A stretch of DNA of 64,000 bases from Candidatus Yaniella excrementavium. GTDB taxonomy: Bacteria; Actinomycetota; Actinomycetes; Actinomycetales; Micrococcaceae. The notes under the pieces are model-generated. The model was not told the DNA's origin, searched no databases, and worked only from the letters and a program-made list of their open reading frames with translations. Positions within the stretch are counted from its first letter, which is position 1. Each line of letters opens with the position of its first letter. Below, one piece after another: positions 53,832-63,309 of this stretch. The DNA lies in NCBI GenBank assembly GCA_019115865.1, contig DXCT01000101.1, positions 1 through 64,000 of the forward strand, written 5' to 3'. A program made the translations under genes and the position numbers.

Positions 53832-54857
53832 TTAGTGAGTAAAAGGTGGAGCTTTCAAGATGGTTCCGGGGGAGAGCATATGAGGATCAGGACCAATCAG
53901 GTCGCTATTGTATTGCCACCATTGCCGCCAACGTTGGTCGATCTGTGGAAGCGTTGAGTCTGCTCCCAGCTCTTGATGGGCAATATCCCACAGGCTGTCG
54001 CCGGTTTGTATTACGATCGTGGGCCCTTCGTGACTACGATCAGGATTCGGGTCTGCAATATACGGCGAGGGCATCGGTTTTTGGGGCAAGTAGGCCTTGG
54101 TAGGGTCTGGTTGTGTGCTCTTCTGCTCGACGTCGTCGCGCGAGGAGGGTTGTGTGACAGGAATCGTAGTGGTTTGACGTGGCATGGGATTGACCGGGCT
54201 TTTATCACCATCCCTGGTTGCCGTGGTATCAGGAACAGCCTCAGACTGGATTTGATCTGACTGGTGAGGTTGAGGGGAAGCAGCCGATGATTCCGTTGCA
54301 GCCGGACTTTCGGTTGGTCGATGACGTGCCGATGCATCCGAAGGAGACTCGTCGTCATGTGTGATGTCAGCCGTCGGGGATGAACCCGGGTCATGGCCTG
54401 TTGCAGCTGGTATTTCTGCAACTTCTGGCATGAAAGGGTTCATGCTCTGGGTTGATGCGATTTCTGTGGGTTCCACATCAGGCTCTTCAGTGGCGTATGC
54501 CTGTGACCCTAACGTCAGCTGGATCCCCAGAGCCGAGATAATAATTCGTTGCAAGAATTTCGGAGTAAATAGCGCCGCCCAGTATCCAACGACTCTATTT
54601 TTGGTTTTTGTGGCAATGACAAGACCAAGTCCGGCAAAAATGACGATCCCTGACAACGCACATAGGCCGATGCCCACGAATCCACAGAATAGTGCGATCC
54701 AGTATTCCAGCATTTGGATTGAAGTAGCAGCAGGGTTCTGTTGCCATGTTTGGCCCATCCACCACAGCAATGGGCCAGCGAGCAGCACCAGGGCCGCAAG
54801 TACTATATCTTCAAGCTGTGCTGAACGCTGTTGAGGTGTTCCACGATGCTGCCGCAT
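53832..54857 (-). CDS. Membrane protein with C-terminal LysM domain
   Basis: 341 aa. Two membrane segments near the N-terminus (LEDIVLAALVLLAGPLLWWMG and IALFCGFVGIGLCALSGIVIFAGLGLVI), a third hydrophobic stretch around residue 100 (IIISALGIQLTLGSQAYA, which looks like a signal-type end), a long Ser/Thr/Pro/Glu-rich linker (about 110-280) and a C-terminal LysM-like module beginning IVIQTGDSLWDIAHQELG. LysM binds peptidoglycan. AGGAGAAGG precedes ATG 54857. The architecture suggests a wall-attached membrane protein; its role is unknown. Confidence 0.82.
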   Translation of the reverse strand: MRQHRGTPQQRSAQLEDIVLAALVLLAGPLLWWMGQTWQQNPAATSIQMLEYWIALFCGFVGIGLCALSGIVIFAGLGLVIATKTKNRVVGYWAALFTPKFLQRIIISALGIQLTLGSQAYATEEPDVEPTEIASTQSMNPFMPEVAEIPAATGHDPGSSPTADITHDDESPSDASARHRPTESPAATESSAASPQPHQSDQIQSEAVPDTTATRDGDKSPVNPMPRQTTTIPVTQPSSRDDVEQKSTQPDPTKAYLPQKPMPSPYIADPNPDRSHEGPTIVIQTGDSLWDIAHQELGADSTLPQIDQRWRQWWQYNSDLIGPDPHMLSPGTILKAPPFTH

Positions 54858-55071
54858 GCCTTCTCCTGGATCCAAGTTGCTATAAACGATGAATGTAGCT
54901 TTGCACACATAATATTTGAATGTCAATGAGCCATGTTAATTACTTTGCAGCATGTTAGATGCATTTTGGTAAAATTCGTTGGACTCCGGTACGGGCCGGC
55001 TGAGTTTATGAAGTCGCTGTGAGCGACGTTCAGAAGCTGCAATTCGGCTCTAGTGGCGCTATTGTGATTTC

Positions 55072-55641
55072 ATGCGATGGAACGACCTCTTTGCTGACTT
55101 AGAAGCGCAATTAGAATTCGGGCAATGGCAGGCCGTGGAACAGGATGCTGCGGAGCTGACCAGGGGTATGTGGGCCGACTTGTCGCTGATGGATAGATTG
55201 CGCGGTGCCCTTGGGCAGCAAGTCCGTATTGTGCTGCAGGATGGCCGAGTTCAAGCGCTGGAACTGCGTGCCGTGGGTCCTTCTTGGGTAGGAGGTAGTG
55301 CTGAATTAGGTGCCGTGGTTCTTGGTCGCGACGCTATTTTAGGGATTGAAGGTGGGCTTCAGCGTGCCACCGTTCCGTCACGGCCATTACATGCAGGGCC
55401 GAGTATGGCCTCAATCTATCGCGCGCTTGGTCGGCGTCGTGAAGTTTTGCAGGTCCTGGGAAAGCATGGAGAAACCCTCGCAGAGGGAACAATAGACCGG
55501 GTGGGTAAAGATCACTTTGACATAGCGATGCATGCACGTGATGAATTTAGGCGTGGCGCCTCGCTGCGGGGCGTGCGAGTTATACCCTTTGAAGCGATCT
55601 TGCTAGTTCGTGCGTCGCCCATGAGCCTGAATGACATCTGA
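55072..55641 (+). CDS. Conserved actinobacterial hypothetical protein
   Basis: 189 aa, starting MRWNDLFADLEAQLEFGQWQ. A helical N-terminal part (to about residue 60) is followed by a beta-rich part (GALGQQVRIVLQDGRVQALELRAVG...). It resembles a widespread actinobacterial family encoded beside a small HTH protein, as here, but no function is known. No clear ribosome site precedes ATG 55072. It converges with the HTH gene across 16 bases. Confidence 0.72.
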   Translation: MRWNDLFADLEAQLEFGQWQAVEQDAAELTRGMWADLSLMDRLRGALGQQVRIVLQDGRVQALELRAVGPSWVGGSAELGAVVLGRDAILGIEGGLQRATVPSRPLHAGPSMASIYRALGRRREVLQVLGKHGETLAEGTIDRVGKDHFDIAMHARDEFRRGASLRGVRVIPFEAILLVRASPMSLNDI

Positions 55642-55657
55642 GTGTTGATTGAGTAGG

Positions 55658-55885
55658 TCACTGGTGCTGGACATCGCGTTGATGATCCGTTTCAACGACT
55701 CGCTGACGCTGCTCTTCGTGTAAGTGGTCGATAAAATCTTCGAATTTTTGCGAGTCAACGCGCCATTGGCCTCGTCCGCCGATCTGAAATGCTTCGAGTT
55801 CGCCTTTGAGGACCATGGTTCGAACAGCGGCGGTCGAAACCTGGAGTTCTTCTGCAACATCCGTAAGGGTCAGAAAACGTGGCAT
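55658..55885 (-). CDS. Small excisionase-type helix-turn-helix protein
   Basis: 75 aa. The MerR/excisionase-like winged HTH covers residues about 3-58: FLTLTDVAEELQVSTAAVRTMV, then KGELEAFQIGGRGQWRVD, then FEDFIDHLHEE. Such proteins (BldC-like) bind DNA directly, often cooperatively on repeats. AGGAG five bases before ATG 55885 fixes the start; a longer in-frame version to 56050 would run through the promoter. It is divergent from the SAF/CpaE-like pair and convergent with the hypothetical at 55072. Confidence 0.88.
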   Translation of the reverse strand: MPRFLTLTDVAEELQVSTAAVRTMVLKGELEAFQIGGRGQWRVDSQKFEDFIDHLHEEQRQRVVETDHQRDVQHQ

Positions 55886-55930
55886 TGCAGCTCCTGTTGA
55901 TCTGGATAATTGATGGATTTTATTGTCTTT

Positions 55931-55959
55931 AGGATACTCTAGATTGATATTGTTCACAA
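55931..55959 (-). promoter_or_regulatory. Predicted promoter of the small HTH gene
   Basis: On the minus strand TTGTGA (55959-55954) and TATCCT (55936-55931) are separated by 17 bases, with the coding start about 45 bases downstream. The local DNA is unusually A/T-rich for this window. Confidence 0.5.
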
Positions 55960-56093
55960 GTGCGTCTATATGCATATTCCTGATGTTCTTGCGGTTTTCG
56001 GTATTGTTCGACCTGACTGGGGGAACCAGGCCTTTCGTTCTTGAGTGCAATACGCCACAGTAGATGCTGGAAACTCACACCGAGGGATAATAT

Positions 56094-56732
56094 ATGAACG
56101 AAAAACCAATAGAAGCGTCTCGCATACGGACTCCCGGTTGGCGTGATCCGCGATTAATCGTTGGCATCATTCTTGTCTTGCTTTCTGTCACGGGTGTTGT
56201 TGCACTTATCCAAGCCATGGACTCCAGGCAGGGCTACTGGGCTGCTTCCGTGGACATTGTTCCGGGTGCCGAAGTTAGCGCCGAAGATTTTCATGCCGTG
56301 CAAGCCAGTATGTCCGAGTCGTCTGACCAATATTGGTTAGCAGCTGAGCAACTACCGTCGAGATTTCTCGTCTCATCCACGATTCGACAGGGTGAAATGC
56401 TGCCAGTCCAAGATGTTGCGGAAGCTGATCCAGACGGACGTCAACAAGTTGGTGTCCGCGTGTCGAAGGATATGCCATCAGCGGTCTCAATTGGTACCCG
56501 AGCCGATGCCTGGGTTGCACTAGCCAGTGCTGATGGGCGTGGCTATGACGAGCCAACAAAACTCGTGAGCAATGCTGAAGTAGTCGGCATCAGCGATAAC
56601 TCTTCGGCCTTTGCAGCAGCTGAAACGACTACGGTCTATTTGATGCTCTCCGAGGAAGCATTGCCCACCGTGCTCGATGCACAAGCTAATGGTGCCCAGA
56701 TTTCGCTTGTACCAACGACCGGCGGTAAGTAG
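56094..56732 (+). CDS. SAF-domain membrane protein (CpaB/FlgA-like)
   Basis: 212 aa. One membrane segment at about residues 24-44 (LIVGIILVLLSVTGVVALIQ) is followed by an extracytoplasmic SAF domain (YWAASVDIVPGAEVSAEDFHAV...). SAF domains occur in CpaB and FlgA pilus/flagellum assembly proteins. No secretin, pilin, CpaF ATPase or TadBC gene is adjacent, so the pilus role is doubtful. It precedes the CpaE/ParA-like gene by six bases. ATG 56094 has GGGATAATAT upstream. Confidence 0.8.
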   Translation: MNEKPIEASRIRTPGWRDPRLIVGIILVLLSVTGVVALIQAMDSRQGYWAASVDIVPGAEVSAEDFHAVQASMSESSDQYWLAAEQLPSRFLVSSTIRQGEMLPVQDVAEADPDGRQQVGVRVSKDMPSAVSIGTRADAWVALASADGRGYDEPTKLVSNAEVVGISDNSSAFAAAETTTVYLMLSEEALPTVLDAQANGAQISLVPTTGGK

Positions 56733-56738
56733 CACTTC

Positions 56739-58310
56739 ATGCAAACACTGAATGTCGCGACAACCATTAACCCGCGTTTTGACCATGTTACGCCGATCGA
56801 AGCGACTCGTTCAGCGGTAACCATTAGTAACCGTTGCCATGTGATTGCGGAGCTGATGGCAGTAGCCCGATCCGGGCTTGTCGACGTTGTGTTAGTCGCC
56901 AATGACCTTGAAATGCTTAACCTAGAGACTTTGCAACAGTTGGCAGATGGGGACGGCTATGGACCCAAAGTAGCCGCGATCAGCGACGTGGCTGAAGATC
57001 GCCAGCGCCTCAGCACTTTAGGGATTCCCGTGACCTCACCGGACTTGCCTGGCTCAGAGCTTGTGCAATGGCTCCAAGAAGTCCATCAATCCATCGCACC
57101 GGTAGAGATTTCCGCAGAACTGAGTTTAGAAGAACTACGCTTTCTTGAGGACGTGGATCCGGACGTACAAATTGTTCCCCAAAGTATTGAGCAACCCCAT
57201 CAGACAAGGCGCAGAGGACGTAGAGCTGCACCTTATGACCCCGCCCAGGATTTTCAAGCAGCTGCGTTGTCGGAGCTATCTCCTGACGAATCTGACAAAA
57301 AAGCAGCAGACGTGGTGTCAACTCCCGCCGATGCACCGGTAGGCGAGCACCAGAACCCCGTGCTCACAGAGCAGCACCGGCGGGTGGAAGTTGACCAGGA
57401 CCCAGTGGGTCACGTGATGGCGGTCTGGGGACCGATCGGTTCACCAGGCGTCACGACGATGGCAGTCAATCTCGCTGTGGAATCAGCCTTGGCCGGATAC
57501 AAAACGTTGCTCATTGATGCTGATACCTACGGTGCTGCCGTCGCAGTCCATCTTGGTTTATTGGATGATACTGCGGCTATCGCACAGGCCTGCCGCGCAG
57601 CGGAACACCATGGCATTGATGCGTACTCGTTAGCAAAATTTACTCAACATGTTGCAGTTGGCGAGGCTCATGTGGATGTCATCACCGGTCTGACTCGAGC
57701 TGAACGCTGGCCACAATTGCGCGCTGCAGCATGGACAGAAGTGTTAATGGCGGCACGTGCAGGTTGGGACCAGATAGTAATCGATTGTGGCTTTGGTTTA
57801 GAAGAGGATGAAGAGCTCAGCTTTGATATACCGGCTCCACAGCGCAATGCTACAACTGTGACAGCTGTTCGCACAGCCAACACCGTTATAGCCGTGGGGA
57901 CCGGCGACCCCGTAGGTTTCGTCAGATTCATGAAGGGAATAGAACTTCTAGCCGAAACCACCAAAACGCAAGTCGTGCCGGTGATGAATAAGGTGACCGC
58001 GATGACCTCCGGGGTCGGGCCAAAACATCAACTGACCGGAGCTTGGGAACGTTTCGGGCCTTCCGCCGATTTAGCCTACTTTATTCCGTGGGCGCCGGAG
58101 ATTGTGGCTGACGCTTTACTGACGGGTAAAACGCTGGCTGAAGCTGCTCCGAAATCCGAACTGCGTCAAGGGATTCGTAAACTCCTAGTGTCGTCAGCGC
58201 CAAAGCTGGTGTCGTCGTATTCACCTGACCTACCGGACGTACAGGCCAAGACCGCGCGGATACGTCATGTTGTTTCGACTTTCAAGAAGCGGCTCATAGG
58301 GAGCCGGTGA
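56739..58310 (+). CDS. CpaE/ParA-like P-loop-fold protein lacking the Walker A lysine
   Basis: 523 aa. Residues about 1-110 resemble a receiver-like N-terminal domain, 110-225 is a low-complexity linker, and from about 226 there is a MinD/ParA fold: VWGPIGSPGVTTMAVNLAVE in place of KGGxGKT, then LLIDADTYGAAVAVHLGLLDD, IVIDCGFG and TVIAVGTGDPVGFVRFMKG. Both lysines of the deviant Walker A are absent, so ATP binding or hydrolysis must be altered or lost. Many actinobacterial relatives read GAPGRTT at this position; here even the Arg is Val. It forms a pair with the SAF protein. ATG 56739 lacks a clear ribosome site. Confidence 0.75.
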   Translation: MQTLNVATTINPRFDHVTPIEATRSAVTISNRCHVIAELMAVARSGLVDVVLVANDLEMLNLETLQQLADGDGYGPKVAAISDVAEDRQRLSTLGIPVTSPDLPGSELVQWLQEVHQSIAPVEISAELSLEELRFLEDVDPDVQIVPQSIEQPHQTRRRGRRAAPYDPAQDFQAAALSELSPDESDKKAADVVSTPADAPVGEHQNPVLTEQHRRVEVDQDPVGHVMAVWGPIGSPGVTTMAVNLAVESALAGYKTLLIDADTYGAAVAVHLGLLDDTAAIAQACRAAEHHGIDAYSLAKFTQHVAVGEAHVDVITGLTRAERWPQLRAAAWTEVLMAARAGWDQIVIDCGFGLEEDEELSFDIPAPQRNATTVTAVRTANTVIAVGTGDPVGFVRFMKGIELLAETTKTQVVPVMNKVTAMTSGVGPKHQLTGAWERFGPSADLAYFIPWAPEIVADALLTGKTLAEAAPKSELRQGIRKLLVSSAPKLVSSYSPDLPDVQAKTARIRHVVSTFKKRLIGSR

Positions 58311-58344
58311 TGATCTCGACAGGCGCTCGTGTTCTTCAACCCTG

Positions 58345-58397
58345 TTGTCTGATCAGCTCGAGGAGCTAATGTGTGGTGTGGCGGCAATGGCGCCGCC
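58345..58397 (+). promoter_or_regulatory. Predicted promoter and leader hairpin of the NAD-glutamate dehydrogenase gene
   Basis: TTGTCT (58345-58350) and TAATGT (58367-58372) are spaced by 16 bases. The transcript would begin near a GC-only 6-bp stem (GGCGGC 58380-58385, GCCGCC 58392-58397), followed eight bases later by TTTTTT. The stem and T-run could attenuate transcription or terminate the upstream operon; neither is certain. Confidence 0.4.
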
Positions 58398-58432
58398 GGT
58401 AAGTATTTTTTCACACAACAGAAAGATGCATA

Positions 58433-61400
58433 ATGCCCGCAAATGATCCGTTGTGGACAGCGCCGTCCGCAGGTAGTCAGATCCAAGCCACCGACGAACT
58501 CATGGAAGTCTACTTTCGGCACATCTCTCCCGAGGACCAACGTGAACTTGGTGAAGACGGTCGAAAGGCCATGGTCCAATCGCATTTGGAACTGGCGGTT
58601 GAGGCTCGTGGCGAACCTACAATTGGCATCCTGAGGCAACCACGACACGCTGTGGTGCAAGTCGTGCATCCGGATATCCGGTTTCTAGTCGATTCCGTAT
58701 CGGCAGAGCTGAATAAGTTGGATGTGCCGATGTCTGTAATTGTCCATCCAATTGTGGTGGCCCAGCACGAGCAAACAGATCAGCGGCTCTCGGCAATCTT
58801 TGAACTTCCTCCCCATCAGCCGAGACTTTCTGGCGATGCTGTCATGCCGCTGGAACATATTCCTGCTGCTCCCGAGGGGTATCAGTCTGAACTACAGTCT
58901 TGGATATCGATTCAGACAGGTGTTCCGCTAGACGCGGATCAAGCCGGAACTCTCGAATCGGCAGTGAAGGCAGCGTTAGCCGATGTGCGTTGGGCTAATG
59001 AAGACTTCCAACTGCTCAAGCAAGCCGCCACCCGAACGGCAGAAGCTCTCCGTGACGAGGCCCCTGAGACAGCGAGGGGAGTGGAACCTGCTGCCGAACT
59101 GCTCGAGTGGATGCACGCTGACAATTTCGTGTTTCTTGGCTATCGTGAATACGATTTGGCCACAAACGGCGACGGCAAACAGTACTTGGATGCCAATCGT
59201 GAGACTGGACTCGGTGTGCTCCGAGAACAAACATCGACCGCACGCCCGCTCACAGAACTTGGGCAACAGCAGATTGATAATCCCAATCCGCTGATCATCA
59301 CCAAGACAAATTCACGGTCTCGGGTCTACCGCAATGCCTACATGGATTTCATTGCAGCCAAAAAGTACGACGACCAAGGAACGGTGGTTGGAGAGCGACG
59401 CTTTATCGGGCTGTGGCGCCCCACTCTTGAGGCCCTACCTATCGACCAGGTGCCATATGCGCGGGAATTGGCGTCGCAGGTACGTGAAGAAGCTGGCTTT
59501 GCCTTCGACTCTCACTCTGCTGCAGCATTAGATCACGAGTTGGATCGGTATCCGCTCGATGAGATGCTGCAAATGGAGCCCAACGAAATATTGGACACCA
59601 TGCTGGGCATACTCAGCCTCGGACAACGCCGCAAAACCAGGCTTTTCTTACGTCCCGATATTTACGGACGGTTTATGACCGCCATGGTATTTTTGCCACG
59701 TGATCGGTATAACACTTCGGTTCGTTTGCGAATCCAAGAGGTTCTGGTTCAGCACCTCAACGCAGAATCACTAGATTATAGCGTTCACCTTGATGAATCA
59801 GTTTTGGCCAGGGTGTTCTACCGCATCCAGCTTCCACAAGACTGGCAAGGTTACGACACGGTGGATCATAGCACCATCGAAGATGAACTTGTCATGGCCG
59901 TGCGCTCTTGGAAAGAGGGCGTAGATATTCAGGCTGTCACAGTCTTTGGGGAGAACTCGGGAATTGAAGCGGCACAGGTGTGGGATGAAGCCTTCCCACC
60001 CAACTATCGAGTCCGTTTTGGCATCGACGATGCGATGGAAGATATATCGCGGTTTACTGCATTAGATGGTCGGCGACCAGCGATTTACCTCGTGCCGGGT
60101 GAAACTGGCGCACGGATGAAAATTTATTCCACCAGGTCGATCACCCTGACCACGCTGATGCCTATTCTTGGCGAACTCGGAGTGGAAGTAACTGACGAGT
60201 ACCCTTTCCGTATTACTCCACGAAATCGAGATACCTACTATCTCTACGACGTGGGACTACTGGCCGGCGATGACGTAAATATCAGCAGCGTGGGCCAACT
60301 GCTTGAAGATACCGTAGCGGCTGCCCTCGTAGGTGATATTGCGGCAGATTCTTTCAATAAGCTGGTTTTGCACCAGGGCCTTGCTCCCAATCTTGTGGCA
60401 GTCCTACGAGCTTACGGCCACTATCTGCGTCAACTGCAGGTACCGAACTCGCTGCAGTTCATGGCAGAAGTGCTGTTAGCCAATCCAGCGGTTACAGCTG
60501 GGCTGGTCGAATACTTCGAAACCCGATTCGACCCGAACCTGGACTGGGTCGATACAGAACCTGAAGGACAGGCATCAGCAGAGCGTCTGGAAAAACTCGG
60601 CACAATCGTTGACTCCCTCCATAAACGAATCGATCAAGTGGCAACGCTCGACGCTGATCGACTGCTCCGTCAGTTCCTCACTGTCATGCAAGCTACCGAT
60701 CGTACCAACGTATATACCGGACACGGTTGGCACAGTTTCAAATTGGCGCCGCAACGAATTCCGTTTGCGCCACACCCTCAGCCGCTCCATGAAATCTGGG
60801 TGCACTCACCAGAGATTTCCGGCGTCCACTTCCGCTTTGGTGCTATTGCTCGTGGCGGACTACGTTGGTCTGACCGACGCGAAGACTTCCGTACCGAAGT
60901 GCTCTCGCTCGTGCAAACACAGCAAACGAAAAACGCAGTTATCGTGCCCCAGGGAGCCAAAGGTGGTTTCTACGCTCACCAACTGCCTGATCCAGCCGTG
61001 GACCGTGGCGGCTGGATGGAAGCAGGCCGCGAAGCCTACCGGACCTTCATGCGGGGCATGTTGGACATCACTGATAATCAAAAAACCGTTGATGGTCAAC
61101 GCATCATGTATACCCGTGACAACATCATCCGGTACGACGCCCTCGACTCCTATCTGGTAGTTGCTGCTGATAAAGGTACAGCAGGATTTTCGGACACGGC
61201 CAATGAAATTGCAGCCGAGTATGACCACTGGTTGGGTGACGCGTATGCTTCGGGTGGTTCTGTTGGGTATGACCATAAAGAAATGGGAATTACCGCACGC
61301 GGTGCATTCGAATCAGTCAAATCACACTTTGGCACGATGGGTGTGGACGTAGAAACCGAACCCTTCACGGTAGTCGGTATCGGAGATATGTCGGGTGACG

Positions 61401-63292
61401 TCTTTGGTAACGGGATGCGTCGGTCACGGCACACCAAACTTGTGGCAGCATTTAATCACCTGCACATCTTCATCGACCCAAATCCCGACCCCGAGGTCGC
61501 TTTTGAGGAGCGTGAACGACTGTACTTCACACCGCGTTCGACCTGGCGAGATTATGATTCCGACCTCATCTCGGACGGGGGAGGTGTCTTCGATCGGTCT
61601 GCTCGGTCTGTGCCCATCACTGAGGGCATGCAGCAGGTCTTTGGTATTCCCAGCGATATCAAAGAAATGACCCCAAATGAACTACTCAAGACCATACTGC
61701 AAGCACCCGTGGATCTAATCTACAACGGTGGTATCGGTACCTACATCAAAGCAGAGGATGAAACTCACGATGATGTAGGGGACCGGGCTAATGATGCGAT
61801 TCGAATCAATGGTGCCCAGATTCAAGCTAAAGTCGTCGGCGAAGGAGGCAACCTCGGTGCCACCCAAGCTGGGCGAGTCGAAGCAGCACGTCATGGGGTC
61901 CTGATCAATATGGACGCTATTGACAACTCGGGAGGCGTGGACGCCTCCGATCACGAAGTCAATATTAAAATTCTGATCGACACCATGCTGGCTGAAGGCG
62001 TCATTAGTCATGATCAGCGGACTGATCTACTGCTGTCTATGACCAATGAAGTCGCAGATCTCGTGTTAGCCACCAACGTGGCACAAAATGCGTTACTGCG
62101 GTTAGAAGAAGGACTGGAAGACGACTGGACTCCAACGCTGATTCGACACACAGCATGGCTCGAAGAACATGCTGGGCTGAACCGTGAGCAAGAGGCTATC
62201 CCGAGTGAAGAAGAACTTCGGAAGCGGCTCAATGAGGGCGAAGGGTTCGTCACCCCTGAACTGGCGGTTCTCGCGTCGTATACCAAAATTCAGTTGATGC
62301 AGGACCTGCTGGATTCCCCACTAGTCGAAGATGAGTGGTTCAATAACTGGCTGTACGCCTACTTCCCAGAAACACTACGGCAGCGTGCCGGTGACACGAT
62401 ACTTCGTCACCCACTGGCACGTGAAATCATCGCAATGCTGGTAGCTAATCACGTGATCGATACCGGCGGTATCACCGCAGTATTCCGAGCCCAGGAAGAA
62501 ACTGGGGCAGACGTTCGAACAGTGGTTGAGTCGTTCGTGGCTGCTCAAGAGATCTATTTGATCAACGAGTACCGCCGCGAGCTTGAAGCACTGCCAAACT
62601 CCTTGGATGCACAGGTGCGGTGGGAAGCCGGCTATGGACTACGTCGTCTAACCGACCGTCTCACCCGTTGGATCATTCATCACCAACGTGCCGACCTGGC
62701 GATGGAGCAGCGGATTGCAGCCTATCAAGATCAAGTGCAAGCGCTGCTGCCTACATTGACGAAGATGTTTATCGGCGAAACCAAGCAGCGTTTCGAATAT
62801 GATCGTGACCGGCTGATCACAGCCGGCTTCTCACAAGACCTGGCCGCCAGAAGCGCCAGAATCTTTGAGGCGTATTCACTGCTGGATATCGTGGAGTTGT
62901 CGGAGTCAATTGACGTCGATGCTCGACGAGTTGCCGGTGTATTCTTCGCGCTACATGAGGAATTCGGCGTCAGTAACCTCCTGGAACTCATTACTGGACT
63001 GTCACGGCACACGCGATGGGATTCGTTATCACGTGTCTCAATGCGTGAAGATCTCTACACCTGGTTGACCGAGCTCACAGGTTCCGTTGTGCTTACAGCA
63101 GGCAACGAAGAGATGGATGCCCAGGAGGCCGTCAAACACTGGGAAGCAGATCACGCACGGCGCGTAGCTCGAGTCCGGACTTTCCTGGATGGTGTTTCAG
63201 AACAGCTCCAAGAACAAGCTCACAGTCAAGGTGATACAGACCTGTCGATGCTCACCGTAGTGCTACGGCGTTTGCGCACGCTGATCCTCTAA
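58433..63292 (+). CDS. gdh: Large (180-kDa class) NAD-dependent glutamate dehydrogenase
   Basis: A 1619-aa enzyme converting glutamate to 2-oxoglutarate and ammonia with NAD. The N-terminal half carries ACT-like regulatory segments (HAVVQVVHPDIRFLVDSVSAEL). The catalytic region near residues 795-860 shows GAIARGGLRWSDRREDF and NAVIVPQGAKGGF with the substrate lysines. The NAD-binding part follows (VVGIGDMSGDVFGNGM, AKVVGEGGNLGATQ). The length and layout match the Streptomyces/mycobacterial L_180/GDH2 class. GAAAG precedes ATG 58433. A long inverted repeat follows the stop. Confidence 0.96.
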   Translation: MPANDPLWTAPSAGSQIQATDELMEVYFRHISPEDQRELGEDGRKAMVQSHLELAVEARGEPTIGILRQPRHAVVQVVHPDIRFLVDSVSAELNKLDVPMSVIVHPIVVAQHEQTDQRLSAIFELPPHQPRLSGDAVMPLEHIPAAPEGYQSELQSWISIQTGVPLDADQAGTLESAVKAALADVRWANEDFQLLKQAATRTAEALRDEAPETARGVEPAAELLEWMHADNFVFLGYREYDLATNGDGKQYLDANRETGLGVLREQTSTARPLTELGQQQIDNPNPLIITKTNSRSRVYRNAYMDFIAAKKYDDQGTVVGERRFIGLWRPTLEALPIDQVPYARELASQVREEAGFAFDSHSAAALDHELDRYPLDEMLQMEPNEILDTMLGILSLGQRRKTRLFLRPDIYGRFMTAMVFLPRDRYNTSVRLRIQEVLVQHLNAESLDYSVHLDESVLARVFYRIQLPQDWQGYDTVDHSTIEDELVMAVRSWKEGVDIQAVTVFGENSGIEAAQVWDEAFPPNYRVRFGIDDAMEDISRFTALDGRRPAIYLVPGETGARMKIYSTRSITLTTLMPILGELGVEVTDEYPFRITPRNRDTYYLYDVGLLAGDDVNISSVGQLLEDTVAAALVGDIAADSFNKLVLHQGLAPNLVAVLRAYGHYLRQLQVPNSLQFMAEVLLANPAVTAGLVEYFETRFDPNLDWVDTEPEGQASAERLEKLGTIVDSLHKRIDQVATLDADRLLRQFLTVMQATDRTNVYTGHGWHSFKLAPQRIPFAPHPQPLHEIWVHSPEISGVHFRFGAIARGGLRWSDRREDFRTEVLSLVQTQQTKNAVIVPQGAKGGFYAHQLPDPAVDRGGWMEAGREAYRTFMRGMLDITDNQKTVDGQRIMYTRDNIIRYDALDSYLVVAADKGTAGFSDTANEIAAEYDHWLGDAYASGGSVGYDHKEMGITARGAFESVKSHFGTMGVDVETEPFTVVGIGDMSGDVFGNGMRRSRHTKLVAAFNHLHIFIDPNPDPEVAFEERERLYFTPRSTWRDYDSDLISDGGGVFDRSARSVPITEGMQQVFGIPSDIKEMTPNELLKTILQAPVDLIYNGGIGTYIKAEDETHDDVGDRANDAIRINGAQIQAKVVGEGGNLGATQAGRVEAARHGVLINMDAIDNSGGVDASDHEVNIKILIDTMLAEGVISHDQRTDLLLSMTNEVADLVLATNVAQNALLRLEEGLEDDWTPTLIRHTAWLEEHAGLNREQEAIPSEEELRKRLNEGEGFVTPELAVLASYTKIQLMQDLLDSPLVEDEWFNNWLYAYFPETLRQRAGDTILRHPLAREIIAMLVANHVIDTGGITAVFRAQEETGADVRTVVESFVAAQEIYLINEYRRELEALPNSLDAQVRWEAGYGLRRLTDRLTRWIIHHQRADLAMEQRIAAYQDQVQALLPTLTKMFIGETKQRFEYDRDRLITAGFSQDLAARSARIFEAYSLLDIVELSESIDVDARRVAGVFFALHEEFGVSNLLELITGLSRHTRWDSLSRVSMREDLYTWLTELTGSVVLTAGNEEMDAQEAVKHWEADHARRVARVRTFLDGVSEQLQEQAHSQGDTDLSMLTVVLRRLRTLIL

Positions 63293-63309
63293 AAACGACA
63301 TACCGTCCG

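Noticed and set aside
30134-55037. The 13-base string GCGACGTTCAGAA occurs upstream of both the HtrA gene (about 30134) and the hypothetical gene at 55072
   Set aside because: A 13-base match is expected by chance many times among all position pairs in 64 kb, so it is not evidence of a shared operator.
58369-58446. A 25-codon upstream ORF with AGGAG before its ATG, overlapping the start of gdh
   Set aside because: Its ATG falls inside the predicted -10 box (TAATGT), so the transcript probably starts downstream of it; there is no codon-level evidence for translation.
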